This document shows positions 44,062 to 55,774 of a stretch of DNA of 64,000 nt, piece after piece. Each line of letters begins with the position of its first letter. Position 1 is the stretch's first letter. Position numbers and translations under genes: made by a program. Where the stretch lies: contig NC_092806.1 of assembly GCF_040954645.1 (NCBI RefSeq), forward strand, positions 1,116,001 to 1,180,000, in the 5' to 3' direction. The notes under the pieces were generated by a model that saw only the letters and a program-made list of their open reading frames with translations, did not search any database and was not told the origin of the DNA. The stretch comes from Diabrotica undecimpunctata (taxonomy: Eukaryota > Arthropoda > Insecta > Coleoptera > Chrysomelidae).

Positions 44062-44230
44062 ATAGATTGGATAAGAGGAAAGACCTCAAAAAAGATGGGT
44101 AGATGACATAAGAGCAGTGGTAGGCAAACAGTGGATTAGATTGGCGCAAGACAGATAAAGATGGAAGCAATTGGGAGAGACCTACATTCAGGAGTGGATG
44201 GAAAATGGTTGACAAAGAGAATGGTTATTC
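44062..44230 (+). pseudogene. non-LTR RT C-terminal tail fragment
   Basis: With frame changes the plus strand reads RPQKRWVDDIRAVVGKQWIR, LAQDR, a stop, and RWKQLGETYIQEWM. This is the closing block of the family at 21520-22190. It stands alone between two GAAGAA-tailed copies and has the same orientation. Confidence 0.7.
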
Positions 44231-44439
44231 TTAACAATGATAAATTTAAAGTTTGAAGTTTTATTAAGGCCAGTAGGCTAATATGTTGGTTTGCGAGTAG
44301 ATACAAATTTGCACCCATATATAGTAGCAGTTCTATAAAACTCACGTCTCTTAGGTCTAATGAGTCAGGTGCCTCAATGGGTATATTTACCATTAAAGTC
44401 TTCGTCGATACCAAAGCGGTTACTAACTTTATTAAAGCA

Positions 44440-45035
44440 ATTATTATTTTCTTTTTTATAGATGTTGTCTGTGGATCAATTGGACTACTTTGCTGAAATA
44501 AAACAACGCATGGGGAAAGCAAGATCAGCGTTCGTAAAGATGAAGGTTCTTTTCAGAAGTCACGATTTACCACTTAGTACCATAATCTCTGTCATCAGAT
44601 TCTATGTATTTTCTACATTATTAAACGGAGTAGAGGCATGGGGACTCTCTGAACCTTCTGAAAGCTCGAGACCTTCGAGATGTGGTGTTACAGGTGCATC
44701 TTACGAATTTCATGGGTGGATCATGTGACTAATATTGACGTCCTACGTAAAATGGACAAGGAATGCGAGATCACTAACACAATCAAAGAGCGCAAATTAG
44801 AATATCTTGGCTATGTTATGAGAAATGAACACAGATATGGTTTATTGCAACTAATTCTTCAGGAAAAGGAATTTGGAAAGAGAGGACCAGGGAGAAGAAG
44901 AATATCTTGGCTTCAAAACCCAAGGAAGTGGTTTAATACGTCTACAATCGGACTATTCTGAATAGCTGCAAGTAAAGTTAGGATAGCTATGCTGATCGCC
45001 AACATCAGGAACGGATAGGCACCGTAAGAAGAAGA
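44440..45035 (+). pseudogene. non-LTR retrotransposon 3' end (RT C-terminus)
   Basis: Two overlapping frames (44462-44728 and 44680-44961) form one protein with a frame change near 44680. In order: EIKQRMGKARSAFVKMK, VIRFYVFSTLLNGVEAWGL, MWCYRCILRISWVDHVTNID, KERKLEYLGYVMRNEHRYGL and GKRGPGRRRISWLQNPRKWF, then a stop and KVRIAMLIANIRNG. It ends with AAGAAGAAGAG. It is closely related to 15275-15992 (shared RGPGRRR.SWLQN.RKW and IAMLIAN). GTCTCTTA at the 3' edge also occurs at 44346-44353, a weak TSD candidate. Confidence 0.88.
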
Positions 45036-46489
45036 GTCTCTTAATGGACAATATTTTTAATCCCACTCATCTTAAGCTTTTGTTTCGCTGCCTTAATCGT
45101 TACAATTTTAATTTGTACATCAAATATTATAAACTTTACTTCTTTGTAGTAATTGATGTTATTCTTAATAATAAGTTAATTCTTGTAATTTAAATATTAT
45201 AAAAAAATTTAATCTTCGAAAAAGATTTTTTTACGAAATGGATTACTTATTTCTGAACGACGAGTTTTTTTTCCTTTTATACATGTACTTTACTATAAAC
45301 AGTTGAAAACCTAATCGCATAACGTATAGCATTATATACAGCTAGAAGAGAAGAAATTTCACATTCTTGTATCAACTAGTTGTAGTTACGTACTAGCAAT
45401 GTTATCATTAGTTGTAGCTCGGGATTAACTAGTTCTGTGTTGTAAAATTCTCGATAAATAACTGACTTTACCGCCGCGACAGTTAGCTCCAGTATAGTCT
45501 GTTAAAATATTTTATCTTTTAAAGTTTTTGATATAATTTTAGCCGAAGAAGAGTTAAATTACTAGTTAGAGATGTATGTGATTATGCCTTTATCTAGTTA
45601 AATATATTCTAACGCAATTACTACGGAATAAGACAATTTTACAGTTTATAAAACGTTTTAGTGACTTTCTACCTATTTCAAAATCATATTATTTGAGGGT
45701 GATGCACCAGAAGAAAAACACTAATTTAAAATTGCGAAGAGCTTTAAACGAATTGTTTGTAAACAATTGTACTTTTGCCTCTAAATATCAAAACAGTGCC
45801 GAGTTAAAGTAATTCAAAGAAAAGTAAAAAAAGAAGTAAATTCGCAACAAGGCAAAACTAGAAAATGACAGTGATTCCGGATAAAATCCGAAATCACTGT
45901 ACTATAAGCTAGCTACAATGTTGTAATACAATTTTGCAGTAATTTAGCATCAGCAATATACCGGGACAAAAAATGGTCAATCTTGTAAAGGACTGTTATA
46001 AAAACTTAATCACTTTTTAAAAGGACTACACATAATAAACAACTTCTTAACTAATAATTTAGAAGATTTTATCTTACTTATTGCAATTTAGTACATAATC
46101 ATAATATTGGTTAGATTAACGAAGTTTATTTTTATATAAATTACGCAAAAAATCACTTGGAGCTTATTTTTACCACTGTAATCAAATAAAGAGTTTGTAA
46201 TCAAGAGGGGATTTCCTATCCGCATTTTACTTATTTTTAATAATTTGCTAAAACTTCTGATAAGTTTAATATGAGATAACAGTAGAAGAAAGATGAGAAG
46301 AAAATGTCTTAAAAAATGATCTTTTTACCATTTTATCGGTCTTGTCTTCCTTTTTGTATTAAGAGCATCTCATTTTCTGTTTTCTTTTTGTATTTAAATA
46401 TTTAATAACAGATGCACCCATTTTTTGTGTGAATAATTGTTATTTTTCTTTTCTTTATTGTTTTTTTTTTGTTTATATCTTTCATGTTA
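45036..46489. other. no gene; one strong hairpin
   Basis: AT-rich with no coding trace. The hairpin at 45868-45900 is listed separately. Confidence 0.4.
45868..45900. repeat. 15-bp stem hairpin
   Basis: ACAGTGATTCCGGAT (45868-45882), loop AAA, ATCCGAAATCACTGT (45886-45900): a stem of 15 with one mismatch. There is no T-run or gene end beside it, so a terminator role is not supported. It may be a remnant of a MITE. Confidence 0.7.
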
Positions 46490-46495
46490 ACTTAC

Positions 46496-47250
46496 CTCCT
46501 CAAACGACTCCGTCCATCATCTACAACGGCATTGCAATGGTGCCTTTGTAAGCCAAAGTGTATTCGTTTTCTTCATCTACTACCTGGTAATTCGTTTTAC
46601 TATATGTAATTCTTAGAGTGCATGTCCTTATAAAAGGTCGGCGACTGCCATGCTTCTAAAATTTTATATTGATCTTGGTCTTGGCCTACGTGTAGTAATT
46701 AGTCTTCTGTAGAATCTATTTATTGTTACAAATTCATCCTATCCATTTCTTTCCTTCGATCCTCAGATAACATATCCAAGACATTCTAGTTTACGTCTTA
46801 ATAACATTTAATAGAGTTCATTGATGCCCTACTCGCTATTATGGCTTTATCGACAGAACCTTCAAGTAACGATGTAGTCGATTTCTCATCTTACATTTTT
46901 AAACCTCGATACTCCTCTTTTGCCAGGGCCAACTTTTCCTTTGATCTTTCATTGTATTAGGAAATGCAAAAAGTTTTTTTTTGTATTGATTAGTTGAATT
47001 TTTTGGTTTAACAGTCTAAGAACTTTCTTATTTCTTATTTACTGCAGTGCAATCTGAGGTCTCTATTAAGTTATGAATACAAGTTAAAGATAGGTGACAA
47101 ATTATAACCTTGTTTAACTCCTCTTTTATTTCATTTAATAGTTCTATTTCAACTCTTATCCATGCCACTTCATGGCAGTATAACTTTACATTAAGATTTT
47201 CTTCTAATATCTTTAAATTTTTCTATAAATGTAATATATTCACGAATTAC
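46496..47250 (-). pseudogene. degenerate non-LTR RT remnant, with donor-like site at its end
   Basis: The minus strand near 47060-47130 reads GVKQGYNLSPIFNLYS, which is RT motif B. Further along are RRKLECLGYVI (about 46775-46810) and RFYRRLITTRRPRPRS (about 46670-46720), which resemble the thumb and tail of RTE-like elements. Near 46500-46620 a protein-like stretch (KTNYQVVDEENEYTLAYKG) appears, followed by GAG and GTAAGT (46495-46490), a strong splice donor. Motifs A and C are not identifiable. Assignment of the 3' part is uncertain; it may be a different element or a host exon. Confidence 0.45.
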
Positions 47251-48487
47251 TTTAGACTACACTACTAAATACCCATTGTTGGCAAAATTTGAAGAAAACT
47301 GGAAAATAATTAAAAAAAAAATAAATGATACGTGCTCACGTGCAGTTTCATTGGATGAAGATTAAAAAAATCTTTTTCTTGTATTATATTTAAAAGAAAA
47401 AACTTCTAAACTATAGTAAATATACTAGTTTTAACTTGCGATCCTGTTGAGTTTTTTTTCCGCTCCTTTAGAGATGTTCGCAAAATATTTTATAAATTAA
47501 TCTAGTTCTCTGGTCTCTCATGTATTAGGTTAGGCTTTGGAAACAATATATCGCAGTTCTCATTATCATTTATTTTTTTATTATTTTTAAACTTTTTAAA
47601 AGATTTATACAAAATCGTTTTTAGCAAGATGTTTTATTACTGGAGTGCATTTTTGTTGGAGCATATGTTTGGGGATCATACAGTGAATTGATAATTTCTC
47701 TTTTAATATTTAGTTTGTAGTTTGACTCTTCATTCAAATATCTGTTGGTGGGGTTTGGTTTTCTACAGAATTTGGTTACATATATTATAGGTATCCTTTT
47801 TTGTAATTAACACATTCAGAAATGACATTAAGTATTGGTTTTGCTTTACCATTAAATGATTAGTTATTCTCTACAGTTGATCCCCAACAAAAATTTGTTT
47901 GGTACTTCTGATTTATGAGCGCGTATGGAAATATATCTTAAGACAACAAAATGCTAAAGAGCAGTCGCAATGTTCCATCGTACGTAAGAGACAACTTCAT
48001 CTATCGATGGAGCAGCTAAATATGGAGACTTTTGAAGAGAGGGTAACTAGATGTACCAGAAAACATGAGCGGCGTCTGTTTTAACATGTGAATAAAGAAT
48101 TAATTTAACTTGTTTCGAGTTGATGAAGTAACAAACATAATGTAAAAGAAGAGTTTAATGTAGTATTATAATGCGTGTGTAACTAAATTTCAAAAGACTA
48201 TCTGTTGTAGCATTTCTAAATTCTTTGGATATGTATTGAAATCTGCTCGTATTTTGATAAAATATCAAAGAATAATCTTAGTGTATTTCTCTTTACTTTC
48301 GTACGTATTAAAACACCGAAATCTTTTAAATTCCTCTTAGCGTCACCGAATAAACACATTTTTATACTTTGTTTATATTTTACAGAGATACGTTTTTCCT
48401 TGGTCGTTTCCTTTGATCGAAACCGCTAAATATTCTGCGTTTTAAATAAACATTCATTGATATAGCTGAGAATTTTTGCCGGCAAGA
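47251..48487. other. no recognisable gene
   Basis: AT-rich. A 61-codon plus-strand frame at 47899-48084 is charged (LRQQNAKEQSQCSIVRKRQ) but has no known motif. Confidence 0.35.
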
Positions 48488-48877
48488 TTATTGGATCACT
48501 CTCGTTTGGGTCGCTGTCAGAGGCAGTGGCCTACAGTGTGGGTCCAAATTGTTCGTCAAATTTGTATTGTTCTTGTGTCTCTTCATTTTTTTTGTAACAT
48601 TAGTAGCTTTGCAGTTAACTGTGCAGTAAGGTTGCAGTTTTGTAAAAATGTGCCGCTGATTTGTTTCTACCTCACCTATGTTTGTCCCCGGCTGATCACC
48701 GTTCGAGACCATTTGAAGCAGTCCTTTATGTTCATGCAGAGCAGAAATTCCAGTATAATTCCAGTATGATTCAAGTTGAAGTGCTAGTGCATTGTTTTTT
48801 TTTGTGAAAGCAAGGTAACTTTTTTGTTTTAAACTTAAAAAAAAATAAATAAACATTAATGTAATAATTGCTTTCAT
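48488..48877 (-). CDS. orphan open frame with signal-peptide-like start
   Basis: A 129-codon uninterrupted frame starting MKAIITLMFIYFFLSLKQK: a basic residue, a hydrophobic core of about 13 residues, then a polar region, as in a secretory signal. The rest is hydrophilic with three Cys (QPYCTVNCKATN and DPHCRP) and ends TQTRVIQ and TAA. The ATG has A at -3. Composition is less AT-driven than most chance frames here, and it does not resemble a TE protein. It could be a single-exon secreted orphan, a first exon or chance. No poly(A) signal or homology was assessed. Confidence 0.3.
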   Translation of the reverse strand: MKAIITLMFIYFFLSLKQKSYLAFTKKNNALALQLESYWNYTGISALHEHKGLLQMVSNGDQPGTNIGEVETNQRHIFTKLQPYCTVNCKATNVTKKMKRHKNNTNLTNNLDPHCRPLPLTATQTRVIQ

Positions 48878-51311
48878 AATTTAAATAATAAAAGAAAAGG
48901 TTTTAATAATTAATATTGTAAATCTTAGGGTGTGGCTATGCTGTTATTTTAATTGTTCTCTGTTAAATTCAATGTTGACATATGACAGCTAGATTAATAT
49001 TTTTGTGACATTAGCTTGTTTTGTTTTTAGAAAAGGTTGATCTTTATGAATAGTTTTATTTGAAAAGATAATTCTTTACTTGTAATAATTTTTTATTTGC
49101 CACAGTTTATAGCCCAGTAATATTTGTAAGTTAGGTAGCAATTCCCACTTGTAAATGAATAGGACACATGGAAGTTTTTCTTAGTTATTTTTATATTTAC
49201 TTTTGTGACTATTAATAAAGTCTTTATGTATTATCTGTATTTGTAACTGTTTGTGTTGAGACAGTAATAAATGTTTAATTTATCTCTCTAAACCATTTTG
49301 TTTATTTTAGAAAAGTCTCCTAATCCCTGTTTGTGTTCTTTATTTTAGGAAAGAAGACCCTTTTTTCCTTTATCCAGCAAGATTAGGATTCTTCGAAGCG
49401 GCGTCCTTTTTCAAGTAGCTAGAGGTCTTTCTTGTTGTTTTTATTTGCCCTTTTGTCCAGGAGATTTATGTAAGTATTCATTTGTTTCATTTTTTTTGTA
49501 GTTGCCCCAATCCGACTCCTTGCCATCAACTTATCCACGACCCAGATCTCCAAACAAACCCTGAGTGCCGTTCGCACAGTTTCGTTTATTTTGCTTGCCC
49601 TATCTCTACCACCAATGGTTTCTGTCCCCAATTTTCAACCCCCATAATTATACCCTATGTGGTAGGCAAAATATTACGTTACACTGTTAAAGTGTCAATT
49701 GACTAAGGCATGTTAATAAAATATATGGCGAAATAATATTACGATTTGCTGATTTATTTATTTTTATTTATGACAGGCGGGTCCAAATTTTATTTAGAAT
49801 AATTACGTTGAACAAAAGTCAAACGTTGTCGATTTTTATAAAAATCGTGATTTTTAGTATTTAAAATTGTTTGTACGCTCATGTCCACAACAACATTTAC
49901 ATTGTAAAGAATAAAACATCACTTCTCGATTGATATCGCGCATATCATCACAAGGTTTAAGATAAAACTCCAGCAAGATGCCGGCAACTACCGTTGCTGA
50001 ATCGCTGACACTGATTTTAGTAGAGGATATACCTGCTTTATCGTGTCAGACATATTTTACCTAGTTAGTGATAGCAGCGACTTTGGTACACTAAGAAAAA
50101 TGCTCCCAAACCGTTAGATTAGATGGTTAGAAGAATTTTAATGAGAGTGGTCGAGGCTAATTACCTACCAAACTTGACAGTTTCGATTATTGTTGTGTAA
50201 CTCACTAATTTTTTTATGAAATACACTTCCTAAAGCAACTGAAGCGCAACCAAATAGTGACTTAGTTCCAATTCATTGCTGAAATGTTATAAAGACAGAA
50301 ATTAGGGATTTTTGCGGAGGTAATGAATATTTGGAAGACAGAAGTATTTGCAAATATTGGTTGTGTATCTTTATTACTAAAACAGTAAAAAGAAAACAGG
50401 TATAAAGCAGTATATAAGTTCTTAAAAGATTGTTGTTCAAGAAATAGTACGAGCAAAGGTTCAGAGATTTTCTCTTTTGGCATATTTTTAAGAGAATCGT
50501 ACCCTATAAGAGTCTATGTCAAGATAAAGACAATCTTCTTTTTTATTATAAAAGGGATGTTCTATATCGCTTCTTATACTATATTTTTATATTAATATAA
50601 TACCATATTGCATTATATGGCACTGGAAATGCAATAAACAATTAAAAAAATTTCAAAACTAATTTATTATTTTTGCATGGAAATTTGAAAAATTAATAAA
50701 TTAAGGTGGCCAATGATTTTTTAATGAATTGAGTTCCAAGTAACTTGTTTTCTACAAACTACATAAGTAGATAAATGATCGGGAGAATTAGCTCTATGAG
50801 AGGTAAAGGCGGTTCATTAAAAACTAGAGTTACTTAAATATTTACAATCTTGTGTTGTAGGCAAAACTAAATCTTCCGACTTTGACCCTTTAAATAATTC
50901 TATTCTATTCTTATAAACAAATCCGTATATTTTAACAACTAAATTGTATAATTTAAACTTATATAATTTCGTCAAAAATGAATAAAATTTAATTTGTTAA
51001 AATTCATTTTAAAGCTTATAATCATAGATTTAAAAGTAGGTGCTTTAATTTTTTTTACGTTAAACAAAAGCAAAGTTGTTAGCAAAAATGTCTGATATAG
51101 TTGACAATTTTATTTTCTTAATAAAATATTTGCAACATTTCGGCTTCAAATGAACCGATAGATACTATAGAAAGGATATATCTTTATTAGGGGATTAGTT
51201 ATTTAAGCAATTAATTTATTAATAAAAAATTCCTAGCTAAAAATTCGGATTATCATGTTGAAGAGTCGAATTCAGCGAGTTAAAATATATAAAAATCAGT
51301 TGTAAGATCTT
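48878..51311. other. no recognisable gene
   Basis: AT-rich. Overlapping frames at 49419-49706 on both strands have somewhat less biased composition. GAAAGAAGACCCTTTTTTCC follows two acceptor-like TTTTAG sites (49306-49350). I could not assign a family. Confidence 0.35.
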
Positions 51312-51505
51312 ATGGATCAGACGTCCATCCATCCATCCAATGGCGCTACAGCCCAAATCGGGCCTTGGCCTCCTTCAACAGGCTTCTCCAACCATCTCTA
51401 TTTACCGCTGTTCTTTTCCATGAACGCGTTCCCAGGCAGTTCCTGGCATCCTCATCGACTTCATCTTCCCATCTCTTTTTAGGTCTTAGACATGGATCAG
51501 ACGTC
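51312..51505 (-). mobile_element. tiny 5'-truncated non-LTR insertion with 14-bp TSD
   Basis: A 166-bp insert (51326-51491) is bounded by ATGGATCAGACGTC on both sides (51312-51325 and 51492-51505). On the minus strand it codes RPKKRWEDEVDEDARNCLGT, RSWKRTAVNRDGW and LLKEAKARFGL then a stop, the terminal block of an RTE-like ORF, and closes with a (ATGG)n tail (CATCCATCCATCC on the plus strand). A perfect TSD with a simple-repeat 3' tail is the mark of target-primed reverse transcription. Confidence 0.92.
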
Positions 51506-51755
51506 ACTACATTTATATATTTGTATTGTAACAGACCAACCCCTGACGCTGCGCATCTTTAGGGCGAGCCGTCATATGATGTTCAAACCCCAACATGTGT
51601 CATTTCGAGAGTCCTGACCAAGATGGACCAGTGACCTGAGTGGTCTGACCGTTTTGTATACATTTTTACTTTTATAGATGTAATAGAACACAAAAAGACA
51701 GTATTCGAATTATATTTAGTGAGTTAAAGTAGCTTTTGTAAAAGAAACACGATTA
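51506..51755. other. no recognisable gene
   Basis: Short spacer between the non-LTR insert and the MULE. Confidence 0.5.
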
Positions 51756-51763
51756 TATTATGT

Positions 51764-53692
51764 CGGCGGGCGAAATTTCGACACAAAATTGTCTTTGTAC
51801 CTGGGGTAATCGAAGGGTCAAATTTTATTATAGGAAATTTCGACACCGCGGCGTAAAGCAGTTAGGTCGGTAATTAGCGGCGATGGACATTTGCACCCAA
51901 ACAGGATAAGCGGGTTTTCCCAATATTTATTTTCACGGCGGGGGGCGTGGCACTTGTGTACTTGTGACTAAATTATTTCAGTTGTAATTTATTTCTTGTT
52001 TGACGTTGACTTGTGCACGTATACGGATATTTAAAAAATGAGTTTGATAAAAAGTTCCCGTGGTCGAGATTTATTAGTGGTGGAGCATCATTCGTTCTCG
52101 AAACAGAAAGTGTTAAAAAGCGGCAAGATATTTTGGCGCTGCATCCAAAGAAACACTAAGTGTTCCGCAAAAGTGTTTACAATAGGCTGTGAGGACCTCA
52201 CCATCACAAGAAGTGATTTGGTACATAATCATGAAGCCGATCCAAAAAAGCTTAAAGTAAAGATGGTAACCAATGCATGTAAAAGAAAAGCCCAAGAGGA
52301 CATATCGGAAAAGACTGCCAAAATTACAAGAACTGCTGTTGCTGAGTGTGATGCCAATTTGCTGACGGTTTAGAGTATCCAGATAAAAAGAACATTTACA
52401 ACTGTCGTCGTAAACTGTTACCAGGTCCGTTACCAAGAAGCATATCAGAAGTCCATAACGCGGTTAGTAATTATTCTCGTAAAACCTGTCGCAATAAAAG
52501 TTTTTTGTTTTTAAATCATCCTAAATTAAATGTAATTGTATTTTCATGCGAGACAAATATTCGTTTGTTGTGTAAATTAAAAACTTTGTATATGGATGGT
52601 ACATTTTCATACAGTACCAAATATTTTCTTCAATTATTTACTATACATGGCTTGGAGAATGGACATTATGTTCCTTTAGCATACTGTTTGTTAAAGGACA
52701 AATTGTCAATGACATACAAAAATTTATTTTCTTTATTAAGGTCTAAGATTTTTGAAACATTTCAATTATCATTAGAACCAACTGAAATATTTGTGAAAAA
52801 GCAATTCACTGTGCTTTATTGTATATGTGGCCCAATGCAAAAATTAGTGGATGCCGTTTTCACTTACACCAAAACTGGTTTACAAAAATTCAATATTTGG
52901 GTTTGGTACAAGAATATAAGGATACAAATTCAGAAATTGGAAAATGGTTAAGGCATACGTTTGGTTTAACTTATTTAAATCCAGCAGAAGTTGAAGAATG
53001 CTTTCTTTATGATTTAATGTCATATAAACCTATAAACGCAACACTTGATATATATGCAGATTATTTACTGGAAAATTACATTTTCGATAGCGCTCTATTT
53101 CCACCACACATATGGTCTAATCAGAATCCGTCTATTGCGAGGACCACAAATGCTTGTGAATCCTTTCATTCGAGATTTAATTCTTCTTTTTATTCAACAC
53201 ATCCTTCTATTTTTATTTTTATTGAAAAGTTAAAAGAATTTCAAGTAGACACTTATGTCAAAATAAATAGTTTACATATACCAGCAAAAATCAAAGATAC
53301 TACTGTTAAGGCTAAATTGGCATTTTTGGAGAAAATGATGGATAAACTACGATCCCAACAAATACGTAGGTTAGATTTTATAAAAGCTGTATCTTATCAT
53401 TCCTATAATAGCAAATAAATCATTGTATACAAGTATATTAATGGTAAAATTTACAAAAATTAGGTACTAGTTGTATTGTATTTAGATATTATTACAGTTA
53501 TAGAGAAATAAAATGCACATTACTTTTATTAAAATAAATAAATAAATTAATTATGGTATTTTATTTATGTCGCAGCTATATTTATTTGGTGTCGAATATA
53601 CCTGTAAGATAAAAACGGGAATTGGGGCTGGTGTCGAAAATTGCCATTAAATTTTAGTCGCTACCTGCTTAGTGTCGAAATTTCCTACGCCC
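51764..53692 (+). mobile_element. Mutator-like (MULE) DNA transposon with TIRs and 8-bp TSD
   Basis: TATTATGT at 51756-51763 and 53693-53700 flanks the element exactly. The ends are 21-bp inverted repeats (51764-51784 and 53672-53692), 17 of 21 matching, with the shared core GAAATTTCGACAC. Subterminal copies of the core lie inside: AGGAAATTTCGACAC at 51832-51846, and inverted GTGTCGAA at 53589-53596 and 53631-53638. MULEs typically make 8-11 bp TSDs. The element is 1929 bp and holds one transposase gene. The GC-rich 250 bp before the gene are its 5' untranslated region. Confidence 0.9.
52038..53418 (+). pseudogene. MULE transposase with FLYWCH-like zinc finger, two frameshifts
   Basis: DDE transposase of the MULE. 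The first frame (52038-52373) opens with a FLYWCH-type DNA-binding finger: SFSKQKVLKSGKIFWRC, CSAKVFT, and a final HNH in LVHNHEA. A frameshift near 52365 joins it to DGLEYPDKKNIYNCRRKLLP. The second frame holds the first catalytic Asp in LYMDGTFSYS (52595-52597). A second frameshift at about 52795-52801 falls where the second catalytic Asp (usually DFE) should be: after TEIFV the reading resumes KAIHCALLYMWPNAKISGCR, so DFE seems deleted. The third frame keeps the CxxH pair (GCRFHL) and the catalytic Glu in TNACESFHSRF (GAA 53158-53160), ending YNSK and TAA. Few lesions imply recent activity or recent loss. Confidence 0.92.
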
Positions 53693-53700
53693 TATTATGT

Positions 53701-55774
53701 TTATGAAATCATCGTAATTTTCATTATAAAATAAACCTTAAAAACTCTGAGATCAATTTTTATTAGTATAACATCGTATTATATGTTCGGCTATTCCACG
53801 TATTAATATGTATTAAAAATATATACCACATCCAACTTAAATAAAATATATATTATAATTAAAATATATACTTGCACATATATATCATTCCGTAATTAAA
53901 TTCAAAAAGGTATTTTTATTTGAAATACACATTTCACAAGCATTCCAGTCTTTTGTCACGAAAATGTCCAACTACCTATTTAAGAACATCAATAAATATG
54001 AAAACAATGGAATGTAAACAGTTTTACCGAACGGTTCTCCGATGGCTTTAGAAGAAAATTCTAATCGTTGACACAAAAATTATCATGGTACTTTATTTCG
54101 CAGGATAAAACTAGGTTAGATTAGGCAGATATTTACGTCGCACTCAAAGAAATATTACGTTAAGCTATTAGAGTTAAACCAGTGTAGTTTCGATTGTCAC
54201 TGAGAAGGATATGGCGAATTAGGACGTATTTGCTCGTCATTGGCAGCCCGCGAAATTTGTTCAAAATTTTTCTATAAGCCCATAAAATTGGTCAAAATAA
54301 AATCGTCCATGATAACATCGATTTTTGTTTGCATGAAATGCCAACCAAAAAAATAAAGTTACTACTTTTTAATTTAAATACGGTCATAGAACAAAAATAA
54401 AAGAAGAAATAACGAATAAGTCACTGTTCGTCCTACATGAGCAAAAAATATTATTTACAAATGATACGTATTAGATTTCATACCATTTTAAACCACACTA
54501 CTGACAGACATGTAGAACGAATTACTTAAGGATTAAGATTTGCATCATCTAGAACAACTCTTCACTTATTTTGATTATCTTATTGCATTGGCTTAAATGT
54601 ACGCCAATTTATTCAAAAATCTGTGAATCTTGTAGATTTCTCAGCGAAGAATGCGCAATCCGAGACGTTGATTGCTAAATTTGATAAGGCTAACTTTTCT
54701 GCTTAGATTTTATACAAATTGGCATCATGAATTTGATTTGAAGCTGATTCTCTTTGCGGCTGAATTGACGGACACTTTAATGAAGTACAAAACGGAAGAT
54801 GCGCTGGCATGTCGAAATGTGTAGCGGAAACTTAGATGTGAAGAGGTAAGAACTGGCTTCGGTGACCTTTCTAATGCAAAGCAGAGATGATTTTTCTGAT
54901 TCTGATTTTTCTGTTTAAAAAAAAAAGAATATAGAATGCAAACACATGTATACATAACCAATCACCCAGTGGTTATATGCGAAATTAGAAACGTTGTTGA
55001 TGGAGGCAAGTTAGCTTCTTTGACCATAAGCATTTTATGCTCCTAGAAACCAGATTTTTCTGAAAAAATTACTTTACAACAAAATACAGCTCCACAGTTA
55101 ATAGTTAAAACTTAATTTATTATTTTTCTCTTATAGCATATCGGTTTTTAAATGTAATTGATGTATATGCTTTTATTATTCGCTGCTGTAAATTTTTTAA
55201 TAGTGTTTCATACACTTTAAATTCTAGAAAACCCAACAAAAAATTGTTGTTAAGTAAGATTCAATGATCTTTAAGATCACTCGATTGCCTCTCCGTGCTT
55301 TATTTATTTCTGCCGATAAATATTATTTAAACATTTTTTTATATCTACAGATAATTTGGAAATGGCCTTTCTGCAAAATAATTTATTTTTTGCAAATTTT
55401 TGTATCAAAATAAGAAACAATAAGAAGAATAAGTGTCATAAACTTAATTAGGATATTGTGATGCTTAAGGCATCTAATTATTATTAGTACTAATCCTGAT
55501 TACTACTAATCGTAAAAAAAGGCACCGCCTTGCGTTGCCAGTTGTACAACATTTATCGCTTTATACGATAATTTTAACACCTGCAATGTACAATGATAAT
55601 ACCATAATAGTAACCATAATTTCAGTTGATGCTATGATCATGCTCTTACGTGTTTTTATTTTGTGTAACATATACAATGTTTCAATGACAAAAAAAAACT
55701 TTTCTCAAACGCTTAACTTTAAAATCAACGCAATGTAAGCAAAATATAAATTTTTTATCTATTTTTGGAATGAG
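53701..55774. other. no recognisable gene
   Basis: AT-rich. About 54715-54900 is of more even composition, with an AGAG/GTAAGA donor-like site, but no frame is convincing on either strand. ATTAGTACTAAT near 55483 is a 12-bp palindrome. Confidence 0.35.

Noticed and set aside
44346..45043. 8-bp TSD (GTCTCTTA) for the non-LTR copy at 44440-45035
   Set aside because: The left copy lies about 90 bp before recognisable element sequence, and eight bases can match by chance; kept only as a remark.
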